A stretch of 64,000 nt of DNA from JBCCDY01 sp039030555. GTDB lineage: Bacteria; Bacteroidota; Bacteroidia; Cytophagales; Cyclobacteriaceae. The notes beneath the pieces were generated by a model. It saw only the letters and a program-made list of their open reading frames with translations. It ran no database searches and was not told the origin of the DNA. Location: contig JBCCDY010000020.1 of the NCBI GenBank assembly GCA_039030555.1, forward strand, positions 17,583-81,582. Reading direction: 5' to 3'. Of this stretch, positions 23,923 through 33,049 are shown piece by piece (positions within the stretch are counted from its first letter, which is position 1; each line of letters begins with the position of its first letter). The translations under genes were made by a program, and so were the position numbers.

Positions 23923-24753
23923 TCAAGACTGGTGATAAAGTGTTAACCCGGAGATTGGCGATTCAAGAATATTTCCAAGTGTGACCCCAAAGTCGTGGGA
24001 TACAGTCCTCAGAATACTATTAAAGTTATAGGCTATGGATCCTGAGAAATGGACTTTCAGATTATTGACGTTATCGTAAACCATCACATTTGTATCGAAG
24101 AATTCGTGAAAACAATTATAGACTAGCTTATAAAAGTATGGCTCAGAAATATTTCTAAAAATGAACTTTGAAAAAGACGCTAAATAGGTTCCTCCATTTG
24201 AACCATTAATCTCTTTAAGCACAGAATCCTTATCAACCGAAAAAGACTTTTCGAATAAAATTCTAATTTCCTCAGGCATATTCTTCCTTAAAAAATCTGA
24301 CAGTAGTTTTTTACCAAAATGGGCACCGCTACCCTCATCGGCAAGAATAAACCCTAAAGATTCAACGTTATCCACAAGTTGTTCACCATCATAAAGTGCC
24401 GAATTTGATCCTGTGCCTAGAATGCAAACTATTCCACACTCTTTTCCACACAATGCCCTGGCTGAAGCCAGCAGATCGTGGTTTGCCTCTATTTTTGATA
24501 CACTAAATACAGACTTTAGGGCATCTTCTACTTTCTTTTTGGTTTGCTCACTCGAACAACCAGCTCCATAAAAGTATATCCTATCAAGCTTCTTAAGTCT
24601 TGACAATTCAGATTCTTTTATTGAATCAATAAAGGGTTTTGCCTCCTGATAATATGGATTAAAACCTATAGTCTTATACTGTTCAATAGAGCCATCTTCA
24701 TCTATAAATCTCCAGTCGGTCTTTGTAGCACCGCTATCAGCAATTAAAATCAT
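23923..24753 (-). CDS. BadF/BadG-type sugar kinase (probable amino sugar kinase)
   Basis: A 276-residue ASKHA-fold ATPase. The N-terminal phosphate motif is LIADSGATKTDWRFIDEDG, and the adenosine-side motif is ILGTGSNSALYDG near residue 113. LADEGSGAHFGKKLLSDFLR follows. The family includes N-acetylglucosamine and N-acetylmuramic acid kinases. Its position directly before murQ supports phosphorylation of MurNAc or GlcNAc from recycled peptidoglycan. The exact substrate is inferred from context only. The start overlaps the end of the cytochrome b5 gene by four bases. Confidence 0.82.
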   Translation of the reverse strand: MILIADSGATKTDWRFIDEDGSIEQYKTIGFNPYYQEAKPFIDSIKESELSRLKKLDRIYFYGAGCSSEQTKKKVEDALKSVFSVSKIEANHDLLASARALCGKECGIVCILGTGSNSALYDGEQLVDNVESLGFILADEGSGAHFGKKLLSDFLRKNMPEEIRILFEKSFSVDKDSVLKEINGSNGGTYLASFSKFIFRNISEPYFYKLVYNCFHEFFDTNVMVYDNVNNLKVHFSGSIAYNFNSILRTVSHDFGVTLGNILESPISGLTLYHQS

Positions 24754-24977
24754 GTAATTAACTTTCCAACTACTGTAAACTTATCAAAAACCTGGGCAGT
24801 GTGAGGAGCATCTTTTAACTCTTTTGTAAGGTCTTGTCCAGCCCAATGCTCGTAATGCATACCATTCTTCCATAATTTGGATTTAGTGACATCGTATACG
24901 ACTCCTTTGTAGGCCACCCATATTTCTTCTTTGTCGGAGCCGTTGTGTAGTGCGAGTTGGGATTTAGTAATGGTCAA
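24750..24977 (-). CDS. Cytochrome b5-like heme-binding protein
   Basis: A 75-residue soluble cytochrome b5 domain: LALHNGSDKEEIWVAYKGVV, then YDVTKSKLWKNGMHYEHWAG. The HYEHWAGQDLT region replaces the classic HPGG heme loop, and a second His (DAPHTAQVFDKF) gives the other ligand. It is a compact stand-alone form seen in many bacteria, thought to be an electron carrier or ligand-binding protein. It overlaps the sugar kinase gene by four bases. How it links to wall recycling is unclear. Confidence 0.85.
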   Translation of the reverse strand: MTITKSQLALHNGSDKEEIWVAYKGVVYDVTKSKLWKNGMHYEHWAGQDLTKELKDAPHTAQVFDKFTVVGKLIT

Positions 24978-25102
24978 AATTGAAAATAATTTGATCGAAT
25001 ACGAACACTAAATTATAGGCTTTTAAGTATAAATATCTATCTATCAATTATTTATATTTAGAGGAACAAGCTTTGTTAATATATTCATAAATTTAATTCA
25101 AT

Positions 25103-25282
25103 ATGAGTACAAAACGTTTAAAAAGATCAGACGATAGGATTATAGGTGGAGTTTGCGGAGGTATAGCAGACTATTTCGGCTGGGATAAAACTATGGTAAG
25201 GGTTGTTTATGCCATTCTGCTATTTTTTGGAGTCGGATTCCTGGCATATCTTATTTTATGGGTCGTGATGCCAAGCGCCTAA
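25103..25282 (+). CDS. PspC-domain mini-protein (first of tandem pair)
   Basis: A 59-residue protein, MSTKRLKRSDDRIIGGVCGG then IADYFGWDKTMVRVVYAILL, which is almost exactly one PspC domain: the GGVCGGIA..FG.D.t.vR motif followed by one membrane helix (LLFFGVGFLAYLILWVVMP). PspC proteins act in envelope stress responses. Here it stands alone without PspA. A second copy follows after 19 bases. It is too short to be found by length-limited gene searches, but the match is clear. Confidence 0.85.
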   Translation: MSTKRLKRSDDRIIGGVCGGIADYFGWDKTMVRVVYAILLFFGVGFLAYLILWVVMPSA

Positions 25283-25301
25283 GCACAAAATCAGTAGTCC
25301 A

Positions 25302-25460
25302 ATGAAACGTTCTTCTAATGATCGATTGATTGCTGGAGTTTGTGGAGGTATAGCTGAACATTTCGGTTGGGATCCAACACTGGTTAGAATCTTTTTTATC
25401 TTTTCGGGCATTGGAATACTTCCATACATCGTCTTAATGATCTTGATGCCAGATTATTAG
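25302..25460 (+). CDS. PspC-domain mini-protein (second of tandem pair)
   Basis: A 52-residue protein, MKRSSNDRLIAGVCGGIAEH then FGWDPTLVRIFFIFSGIGIL, with the same PspC motif and one membrane helix ending in MILMPDY. It is about half identical to its upstream neighbour, so the pair probably arose by duplication. Its last four bases overlap the stop of the convergent arginase-fold gene. Confidence 0.82.
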   Translation: MKRSSNDRLIAGVCGGIAEHFGWDPTLVRIFFIFSGIGILPYIVLMILMPDY

Positions 25461-26620
25461 ATTAACTTTGCCTGCATCGTTATCCAGCGATCGGGCACTT
25501 CTCCTGAATTGGCAGTTTCATAATCTGAATAACTACATGGAATAATTCGATTCCTATGATATTTGCCTTTTTTGGATGAGTAAGGAACTTCCATCCACCA
25601 TTTCTCACTCTGAATACTTTTGTAAAAAACCAGGGATTCAGGATCATTATCCTGCAGACTCACAACATATTTAATATAGTCGTTAGTCTTGAAGTTATGG
25701 TCATACCTTCTATGACAAACCCCTTCGATGAAGTACCAAACCATTGTAGCAACTACCCAAGCTGATTTTTCTGAATCATCATCGAAGGTAGGATCGAATT
25801 CATAAAACCCGGCGCTACTTAATTTTTCATTAAGGCCTGCATACCAGCAGATCTGGCAAGCTTCTTCTCCAGTCAAACCGAAAGGAAATGAATTTGAACT
25901 CGCAGGAAAATCACTTGATTTCAAGGCCGAACAATCAAATGTAAGCATATCAGCATCCCGAATGATGGGTTCCATATTTTGAATGTTATTACGAATAAAG
26001 CCAAGCCTGTAAGATTCAAAATTCAGTTTCTCCAATACATTTATTGCATTGGGATCGACCAAATATGACTGATACGCTAACTGACAATAATTAAAAAGAT
26101 AGTTAGGCTCGTGAAGTAATATTTCCTGAACATGGCTATCTGATTTTTCAACCTCTTTTCCATCTTCAATGTCAACTCTCGCATCCACATTTAAGATCGT
26201 AATCATCTTATCCAATCCATCGTAAGCTCGGTATTGCCCATAATCCAGGTCGTGAGAACCACCAATGAGCACAGGCAGAATATTCATTTCAATGAGAATG
26301 AAGCAAATCTCTTTTATCCGAAGTCGTGTCTCTTCATGGTCAACACCATTTTTAAGGTTTCCAAGGTCAACAACTTTGTAAGTTCCTGTTCCTTTTTTGA
26401 GCTTATATAATTTTTTTCTAATACCTACCGCTGCACTTTTTAGATCTTTACATAAAGAATTTCCTCGATCTTCTTCTAATCCAATTATAGCGAGTTCCTT
26501 CCCTTTCAAATCTGGAAATGGGCCATAATTAATCGTAATGGAAGTCAGAAAGGAGTTTTGGTCTTTAATTGAAGAAAAATCTTCTTCGTTAAGTGGGTTA
26601 AAAAAAAGGCTTAATTCCAT
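25457..26620 (-). CDS. Arginase/formimidoylglutamase-fold protein with altered metal site
   Basis: A 387-residue ureohydrolase-fold protein. The first metal motif reads GGSHDLDYG (for GGDHS), the second NVDARVDIED (for DAHxD) and the third FDCSALKSSDFP (for DxDxxDP). The Asp residues at the first positions remain, but the His of DAHxD is Arg and the second Asp of the third motif is Ser. So the usual two-manganese site is at least partly lost. Similar divergent proteins in Bacteroidota are annotated as formimidoylglutamase, but activity cannot be assumed. A binding or regulatory role is possible. Confidence 0.75.
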   Translation of the reverse strand: MELSLFFNPLNEEDFSSIKDQNSFLTSITINYGPFPDLKGKELAIIGLEEDRGNSLCKDLKSAAVGIRKKLYKLKKGTGTYKVVDLGNLKNGVDHEETRLRIKEICFILIEMNILPVLIGGSHDLDYGQYRAYDGLDKMITILNVDARVDIEDGKEVEKSDSHVQEILLHEPNYLFNYCQLAYQSYLVDPNAINVLEKLNFESYRLGFIRNNIQNMEPIIRDADMLTFDCSALKSSDFPASSNSFPFGLTGEEACQICWYAGLNEKLSSAGFYEFDPTFDDDSEKSAWVVATMVWYFIEGVCHRRYDHNFKTNDYIKYVVSLQDNDPESLVFYKSIQSEKWWMEVPYSSKKGKYHRNRIIPCSYSDYETANSGEVPDRWITMQAKLI

Positions 26621-26814
26621 TTAGCCAAAATAAAGAATTTCTCGAAACCAATTATCTCTAAGATAAAGTCCTAGGAGCATTTAGCTGGTTCCATTTTAAT
26701 CTGAGATCAGAACAAAATTCTTTATTTATTCCCGTTTCTGAATAATCGTAACACGAGGATGACGATTTATAGGAACCTCAGAGCAGAGTCCCGAGGAATT
26801 GTTTTGATTAAAAC

Positions 26815-26847
26815 AAAAAAGCCCCGCACCGAAGATCGATACGAGGC
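26815..26847 (-). terminator. Terminator of nqrF
   Basis: On the leftward strand GCCTCG pairs with CGGGGC (one G-U pair), followed by TTTTTTGTTTT. The stem begins 24 bases after the nqrF stop codon. The remaining gap to the arginase-fold gene shows nothing else. Confidence 0.6.
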
Positions 26848-26870
26848 CTTCTATATAATCTTATTTAAAA

Positions 26871-28169
26871 TTATCCTCCGAAGTCATCGAATCTGATATT
26901 CTCATCGGGGATACCGTAGTCTTCGCCCATTTGCTGAACAGCCTTATTCATTAAAGGAGGTCCACAGAAATAAAGCTCAATCTCATCAGGGGCTTCGTGT
27001 TTACTTAGGTACTGATCTATCACAGCTTGGTGTACAAAACCTAAAAAACCGTCACCTTCTTTATCATCAAGACTTTTCTTTTCTTTCCAGTTATCCTCGG
27101 GTAATGGTTCTGAAAGAACTATGTGGAATTGGAAGTTTGGAAATTTCTTTTCAAGGTCCCAGAAATGGTCTAAATAAAATAATTCTCTTTTAGACCTACC
27201 TCCATACCAGTAACTCACTTTTCGACCTGTTTCAAGAGTCTTAAACAAATGATAAAGGTGAGAACGCATTGGAGCCATTCCAGCACCACCACCCACATAA
27301 AGCATTTCAGCATCTGATGGATTGATAAAGAATTCTCCGTAAGGACCTGATATAGTAACCTTATCACCTTCTTTCAAACCGAATATATAAGATGAAGCTA
27401 TTCCAGGATTAACGTCCATCCACTTATTTTTAGACCTATCCCACGGTGGGGTTGCAATCCGAACGTTAAGCATGATTTCCCTACCTTCTGCCGGATAAGA
27501 TGCCATCGAATAAGCTCGTTCAATGGTATCATCGTTTTTCATCTTCAAATCCCATAATCCAAAATTATCCCATTCAGTTTGAAACCTTTTGGGATCATCG
27601 TGCTCTTTTGGATGCGCTGTGATGTCTATATCTTTGAAATCGACTTCACACTTAGGTACTTCAATTTGAATATATCCGCCAGCCTCATAATCCATTTCTT
27701 CCGGTATCTCAACTACAAATTCCTTTATAAAAGAAGAGACGTTGTAATTTCTTACCACGGTAGCTTCCCATTTTTTGATTCCAAAAATCTCTTCCGGAAT
27801 CTCAATTTTCATGTCTTCCTTTACTTTCACCTGGCAAGACAATCTAACCTGCTCCTGTTGCTCTTTTCTGCTCAAGTGACCAACCTCGGTAGGAAGAACG
27901 TCTCCACCACCTTCTAATATGGTACATTTACACATGGCACATGTTCCTCCTCCTCCACATGCTGATGGAAGAAAAACTTTCTGTCCCGATAAAGTGGACA
28001 GCAAAGTTGAACCAGCTGGTGCAACGATTGGATTTGACTCATCTCCATTTACGATGATATTCACATCTCCTGATTGTACCAGTTTTGACTGGGCGAACAA
28101 AAGAATAAATACCAAGAGTAAAATAATGAAGGTAAATGCGACTATAGAACTAATTACTACTGTACTCAT
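26871..28169 (-). CDS. nqrF: Na+-translocating NADH:quinone reductase subunit F
   Basis: A 432-residue subunit that takes electrons from NADH into the Nqr sodium pump. It has an N-terminal membrane helix (VVISSIVAFTFIILLLVFIL), a plant-type 2Fe-2S domain (ACGGGGTCAMCKC with a later Cys in RLSCQV), an FAD-binding motif (RAYSMASYP near residue 220) and an NADH-binding motif (MLYVGGGAGMAPMRSHLYHL). The order and length match NqrF. The other nqr genes (A-E) are not next to it; the flanking genes are homoserine dehydrogenase and the arginase-fold protein. They are likely encoded elsewhere. Confidence 0.93.
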   Translation of the reverse strand: MSTVVISSIVAFTFIILLLVFILLFAQSKLVQSGDVNIIVNGDESNPIVAPAGSTLLSTLSGQKVFLPSACGGGGTCAMCKCTILEGGGDVLPTEVGHLSRKEQQEQVRLSCQVKVKEDMKIEIPEEIFGIKKWEATVVRNYNVSSFIKEFVVEIPEEMDYEAGGYIQIEVPKCEVDFKDIDITAHPKEHDDPKRFQTEWDNFGLWDLKMKNDDTIERAYSMASYPAEGREIMLNVRIATPPWDRSKNKWMDVNPGIASSYIFGLKEGDKVTISGPYGEFFINPSDAEMLYVGGGAGMAPMRSHLYHLFKTLETGRKVSYWYGGRSKRELFYLDHFWDLEKKFPNFQFHIVLSEPLPEDNWKEKKSLDDKEGDGFLGFVHQAVIDQYLSKHEAPDEIELYFCGPPLMNKAVQQMGEDYGIPDENIRFDDFGG

Positions 28170-28266
28170 GGAATGATAACGTTTCTAACTAATACAAATA
28201 TATCTCAAGTGTTTGTAAATCCCTTTCGACTACTCATCTTTTTACCCGAATATAACCACATCTTGA

Positions 28267-29481
28267 TCAAATTGTTGAGCCTCCCTCAGTAACTATTGTT
28301 TCAGAATCGAGAATATGATTTAATTCATCAAGAACAATGATACTCACATCCTCTTTTGATAAAAGGCTTAGTCTATCACTACTTATTTTTCCGAATAGAT
28401 AATTTCGATTCTCAAAAGAGCTGGTACTATAGATTTCTGTAAAGTCAGAATGAAAGCTTTCCACGGACTCCGAAGAAGAAAGGCAGATATCAATTTCATA
28501 ACTATTCTCAAAGTTTACGTCCTGATAAGCTGTTTCCTGAAGTTTGAATCCGCTTTGTATAAGTTTTACATCGGAATAAACCGCAAGGCCTGTAGGTAAT
28601 GAACCCGCACCACGACCGTACTTGAAATGTTTCCCAGTGTATTCTCCGTCCAGAAGAATGCTGTTAAACTCATATTCTACGGAGTAGTGTTCAAGATCTT
28701 TTGGAACAAAAGCCGGGGAAACTACGGCACTTACTACTTCATTATTAATAGAAGCTGAAGCGAGATGTTTTATGCTAAATCCTCTGGAAGCTGCAAATTC
28801 TATATCCGTTTTAGAAATTTTATCAATCCCAATGTTTAAAACTTCTCTCGGTTTCACTGCTATTCCGTAAACATGGTATAGCATGATCAGTAGTTTAAAT
28901 TTTGCATCAAACCCACCCACATCCATAGTAGGGTCTGACTCGGCAAATCCTTTATCTTGGGCTTCTTTTAAAGCTGCTTCGTAACTCAAGCCGTCGTTCT
29001 TGATCTTCGATAGAATGTAGTTAGAGGAACCGTTTAAAATACCTGAGAAGGACTTAATTTTTTCTCCGGAATAAAACGTTCCGACTGTTAGCAGCACTGG
29101 AATACAAGCCGCAACAGCACTTTCATAGAACATCAAAACGCCATGTTTCTCCTGAAGCTCAACCAGATCATCCATTTTTTCGGCAATCATTTTCTTATTG
29201 GCTGAAACAATGTGTTTGCCTTTAGACATAGCCTCAGAAACGATTTCAAAAGCTGCCTCGCAATCGTCAGTAACTTCTATAACCAAATTAATTGAAGGGT
29301 CATCAAGTATATCTTTCGGGTTTAAGGTCACCAACTCCTCATCTACCGGCCGTTTTTTACCAGGAGTTTTGACAACAATTTTTGAAACTTTTATGGTCGG
29401 GTCGTTCCTCCTGGAAAGGATTTCGTAAAAGCCTTGTCCAACACAACCAAATCCAAAAATTCCGACATTTAGAGGTTCCAT
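28267..29481 (-). CDS. hom: Homoserine dehydrogenase
   Basis: A 404-residue enzyme that reduces aspartate semialdehyde to homoserine. The N-terminal Rossmann motif is NVGIFGFGCVGQGFYEILSR. The catalytic region contains SAVAACIPVL, FSGILNGSSNYILSKI and EAQDKGFAESDPTMDVGGFD. The C-terminal 90 residues are a divergent extension without a clear ACT domain, so feedback control may differ. It starts 2 bases after the metX stop codon and is the last gene of the methionine operon under the SAM riboswitch. The product feeds directly into metX. Confidence 0.93.
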   Translation of the reverse strand: MEPLNVGIFGFGCVGQGFYEILSRRNDPTIKVSKIVVKTPGKKRPVDEELVTLNPKDILDDPSINLVIEVTDDCEAAFEIVSEAMSKGKHIVSANKKMIAEKMDDLVELQEKHGVLMFYESAVAACIPVLLTVGTFYSGEKIKSFSGILNGSSNYILSKIKNDGLSYEAALKEAQDKGFAESDPTMDVGGFDAKFKLLIMLYHVYGIAVKPREVLNIGIDKISKTDIEFAASRGFSIKHLASASINNEVVSAVVSPAFVPKDLEHYSVEYEFNSILLDGEYTGKHFKYGRGAGSLPTGLAVYSDVKLIQSGFKLQETAYQDVNFENSYEIDICLSSSESVESFHSDFTEIYSTSSFENRNYLFGKISSDRLSLLSKEDVSIIVLDELNHILDSETIVTEGGSTI

Positions 29482-29483
29482 TT

Positions 29484-30533
29484 TTAAATCTTAAGGTGTT
29501 TTATAATTAATTCTGAAATTTTTTTGGCTTCAACCAGAAAACCGTCATGCCCGTAAATGGACTCTACAAACTCTATTTTAGAATCAGGAATACGATCCGA
29601 TGTAAACTTCTGCTCTTCAGGGATAAAAAGCCCGTCGGAGCTAATTCCTATAACCAAAGTCTGTGATTTTATAGTACTAAGAGCACTTTCAAAGGAATTT
29701 CGCCCACGAGCTACATTATGTGTATCCATGGATTTTGAAAGGGCATAATATGAATAGGCGTCAAAACGATCTGCTAGTTTCTGCCCCTGATACCGTTGAT
29801 ATTTTTCAACCCCATAATCCTGAATCCTTGAGTCGGAATCTGTTTGGCGTTCGTTATAAATTTGCGGTGAACGGTATGATAACATGGCCACTGCTCTTGC
29901 TGCCATCAATCCTGCTTTATCGTTGGAAGGGTTATTCTGCAGAAAATCACTATCTGCTTCTAAGGCCATCCTTTGAGCTGCATTGAATGCAATCCCCCAT
30001 GCCGAGTGGCGGGCATTCGTAGCTAAAAGCACAAGTTTTTCAACTTGATCCGGGTGAGAAATATTCCACTCCATCGCTTGCTGGCCTCCCATGGAGCCTC
30101 CGATCAATAATTTGATTTTTTTCAGCCCTAAGTGCTCAAATAACAATTGATGAGCATTAGCCATATCTTTAATGGTCACCAATGGAAAATCAATGCCGTA
30201 GCTTTTCCCTGTTTTGGGGTTTTCTGATGATGGGCACGTAGACCCATAGCACGATCCAATGATGTTGGCGCAAACTATAAAATACTTGTCTGGGTTAATA
30301 GCATCTTTGTATCCAACAAGGCCAGGCCACCATTCCGAAGGGTCTGAATTAGCTGTAAGGGCATGGCAAACCCATACTACATTTGACTGATCTTCATTCA
30401 GATTGCCAAAAGTGGTGTAAGCTATTTTTAAGTTCTCTATACCCTCACCATTTTCCAAATGGAAGAGGTGAGGGTGATTGTAGTACTTAAGAACAGGCTT
30501 ATGAATTGCCGGTTGATCTTCTTGTAAATCCAC
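29484..30533 (-). CDS. metX: Homoserine O-acetyltransferase
   Basis: A 349-residue alpha/beta-hydrolase-fold enzyme. The nucleophile elbow is GGSMGGQQAMEW near residue 144. The catalytic Asp lies in LVIGISSDGLFIP and the His in YGHDGFLVE. The N-terminal AYTTFGNLNEDQSNVVWVCH is typical. It activates homoserine (with acetyl-CoA in most members) for sulfhydrylation. Its start codon and the stop codon of metY share one base. So the operon order metY - metX - hom gives neighbouring steps in the pathway. Confidence 0.93.
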   Translation of the reverse strand: MDLQEDQPAIHKPVLKYYNHPHLFHLENGEGIENLKIAYTTFGNLNEDQSNVVWVCHALTANSDPSEWWPGLVGYKDAINPDKYFIVCANIIGSCYGSTCPSSENPKTGKSYGIDFPLVTIKDMANAHQLLFEHLGLKKIKLLIGGSMGGQQAMEWNISHPDQVEKLVLLATNARHSAWGIAFNAAQRMALEADSDFLQNNPSNDKAGLMAARAVAMLSYRSPQIYNERQTDSDSRIQDYGVEKYQRYQGQKLADRFDAYSYYALSKSMDTHNVARGRNSFESALSTIKSQTLVIGISSDGLFIPEEQKFTSDRIPDSKIEFVESIYGHDGFLVEAKKISELIIKHLKI

Positions 30534-31837
30534 TAAATATGTTCAAAAGCACGTTCTAAGTCGGCTTTGATATCATCAATATGTTCTATTCCTAAAGAAA
30601 TTCTCAATAAATTCGGATGTACTCCTGCCGCTAACTGTTCTTTTTCGTTCAATTGCTGATGGGTTGTAGCAGAAGGTTGTATGATCAATGTTTTAGCGTC
30701 GCCTACGTTTGCTAAATGACTAATCAATTTAAGATTATCAACGAATTTAATCGTTGCATCTTTATCTCCTTTTACCAGAAACGAAAGAACACCGCCAAAA
30801 CCATTGTTCAAATATTTCTTTGCCAATTCATGGTATGGGCTGGTTTCTAAGCCTGGATAATTGACTTTCTCAACTTTAGGATGCTCTTGAAGCCATTTAG
30901 CAAGTTCAAGTGCATTATCTACAGTTCTCTGGACTCTAAGAGAAAGTGTTTCCAGTCCTTGAAGTAGCAGAAAGGAATTAAATGGACTAGCTGCAGGCCC
31001 GAAATCCCTTAAACCTTCAACTCTTGCCCTGATTACGAAAGCAATATTTGGCATTCCCAGGTCATTACCTTCTCCAAATACATCCCAGAACTTCATTCCA
31101 TGGTAGCCCTCGGAAGGTTCTGTAAATTGTTTGAACTTCCCATTGCCCCAATTATAATTTCCACCATCTATAATTACACCTCCGATAGTCGTACCATGAC
31201 CTCCGATCCATTTAGTTGCTGATGCCGTAACGATGTTTGCACCATGCGACAGCGGCCTGAAAAGATAGCCGGCTGCACCAAATGTGTTATCGACTACCAA
31301 AGGAATATCGTGTTTTTTAGCTACTGCTGCAATGGCTTCAAAATCAGGAATATTAAACTCCGGATTACCCATGGTTTCGAGATATAAAGCTTTAGTATTC
31401 TCATCGATCAACTTTTCAAAGTCTTCGGCTTTATCGCTATCCGCAAATCGGGATTCAATTCCAAGTCTCTTAAAAGCTACTTTAAATTGATTGTAAGTAC
31501 CACCGTACAAATATTGAGTGGAAACAAAGTTATCCCCTACTTCCAAAATGTTATTCAAGGCGATGAATTGTGCAGCCTGTCCAGAACCAACTGCTAAGGC
31601 AGCAACTCCTCCTTCAAGCGCAGCGATTCGCTTTTCGAAAACATCGGAAGTTGGATTCATAATCCTCGAATAGATGTTTCCAAACTCTTTTAGCGCAAAA
31701 AGATTTGCACCATGTTCAGAGTTTTTGAAGGTATATGATGTGGTTTGATAAATTGGAACAGCACGAGATCGACTACCTTCATCTACCTCTTCGTATCCAG
31801 CATGTAGTTGTAGTGTTTCAAATTTTAAATCTGACAT
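30533..31837 (-). CDS. metY: O-acetylhomoserine sulfhydrylase
   Basis: A 434-residue PLP enzyme of the Cys/Met family, opening MSDLKFETLQLHAGYEEVDE. The PLP lysine is in SATKWIGGHGTTIGGVII near residue 210. The 430-residue length and the 'GNDLGMPNIAF' insertion mark the MetY branch, which makes homocysteine from O-acetylhomoserine and sulfide. It overlaps metX by one base. A second family member of the shorter type lies 43 bases upstream. Confidence 0.92.
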   Translation of the reverse strand: MSDLKFETLQLHAGYEEVDEGSRSRAVPIYQTTSYTFKNSEHGANLFALKEFGNIYSRIMNPTSDVFEKRIAALEGGVAALAVGSGQAAQFIALNNILEVGDNFVSTQYLYGGTYNQFKVAFKRLGIESRFADSDKAEDFEKLIDENTKALYLETMGNPEFNIPDFEAIAAVAKKHDIPLVVDNTFGAAGYLFRPLSHGANIVTASATKWIGGHGTTIGGVIIDGGNYNWGNGKFKQFTEPSEGYHGMKFWDVFGEGNDLGMPNIAFVIRARVEGLRDFGPAASPFNSFLLLQGLETLSLRVQRTVDNALELAKWLQEHPKVEKVNYPGLETSPYHELAKKYLNNGFGGVLSFLVKGDKDATIKFVDNLKLISHLANVGDAKTLIIQPSATTHQQLNEKEQLAAGVHPNLLRISLGIEHIDDIKADLERAFEHI

Positions 31838-31879
31838 TTTTCTCTATTTAGTTGGGTTGAAATTGATATGATTTATTGA

Positions 31880-33049
31880 TTATACATTTTTAAGTGCCTG
31901 GTCTATATCTTTTACGATGTCGTCAATATGTTCAAGACCGACTGAAATTCTAATTAAACCTTCGTTTATACCTACTAATTGTCGTTCTTCTTTCGAAAGT
32001 TTACTGTGTGTTGTTGAAGCAGGGTGCGTTACTGTAGTTCTTGTATCACCAAGGTTTGAGGTTAGAGAAAGAAACGTTAAACCGTTCATAAATTTAGAAG
32101 CTTTTTCAAATCCTCCATCGATACTAAAAGTCACTAAAGCCCCTCCTTTACCCATCTGTTTTTTGGCAATATCGAATTTAGGGTGACTTCTTAAAAATGG
32201 ATATTTGACGTTTGAGACCCTATGGTCTTTTTCCAAAACTTTAGATAATCCAAGGGCATTTTCGCAATGCTTATCCATTCTCAAGCTCAATGTTTCTAAA
32301 CTCTTTGAAAGTATCCAGGCGTTAAAAGGCGACATTGAAGGACCCGTATGCCGATTAAAGAACTGTATCTTTTCGATCAGCTTACTTTTACCCACTATAG
32401 CGCCTCCAATCGTCCTCCCCTGTCCATCCATGAGCTTGGTGGTAGAATGTGTTACTAAATCAGCTCCAAAAAGCATAGGTTTTTGAAGACATGGGGTTGC
32501 AAAGCAGTTATCAACAACAAGAGTCAGTTCATGCGCTTTTGCCAGTTTGCCTACTTTTTCAAGATCAATAATATCTAAGCCCGGGTTTGAAGGGGTTTCA
32601 AGAAAAATCAGTTTTGTATTTTTCTGTACTGAGCTTTCCCAATTTTCAACATCGTTTATATCGACATAAGTATGCTCTATACCCCAGTTTGGAAATATGG
32701 AAGTCAATATTTGATGAGTAGAGCCGAACAACGATCTGGATGCCAAAATATGATCTCCAGACTTAAGCAATGCGGCCATGGAAGAAAACATCGCAGCCAT
32801 TCCCGAGGCAGTAACCAATCCGCTTTCAGCCTGCTCTAGCTTACAGATCTTATTGATCAATTCTGTAGTATTAGGGTTAGAAAAGCGTGAGTATATGTTA
32901 CCTTCCTCTTCCTCTTGAAAAAGAGCCTGGCCTTGCTCCGCACTATCGAAAACAAAACTCGAAGTCATATAGATTGGAGCGCTATGCTCACGATTATAAG
33001 ACCGCGCTGTTTGCTCCCTTATAGCTAAAGTCTCCTGTTTCAAAGTCAA
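31880..33049 (-). CDS. O-succinylhomoserine sulfhydrylase-like PLP enzyme
   Basis: A 389-residue member of the Cys/Met PLP family (short branch, MetZ / cystathionine synthase type). The PLP lysine lies in THSTTKLMDGQGRTIGGAI near 195. YSRFSNPNTTELINKICKLE is the conserved substrate region. It could form homocysteine directly or cystathionine. The neighbouring metY and the partial gene at the window start are paralogues, so the cell has at least three such enzymes. It overlaps the osmC-like gene by four bases. Confidence 0.85.
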   Translation of the reverse strand: MTLKQETLAIREQTARSYNREHSAPIYMTSSFVFDSAEQGQALFQEEEEGNIYSRFSNPNTTELINKICKLEQAESGLVTASGMAAMFSSMAALLKSGDHILASRSLFGSTHQILTSIFPNWGIEHTYVDINDVENWESSVQKNTKLIFLETPSNPGLDIIDLEKVGKLAKAHELTLVVDNCFATPCLQKPMLFGADLVTHSTTKLMDGQGRTIGGAIVGKSKLIEKIQFFNRHTGPSMSPFNAWILSKSLETLSLRMDKHCENALGLSKVLEKDHRVSNVKYPFLRSHPKFDIAKKQMGKGGALVTFSIDGGFEKASKFMNGLTFLSLTSNLGDTRTTVTHPASTTHSKLSKEERQLVGINEGLIRISVGLEHIDDIVKDIDQALKNV

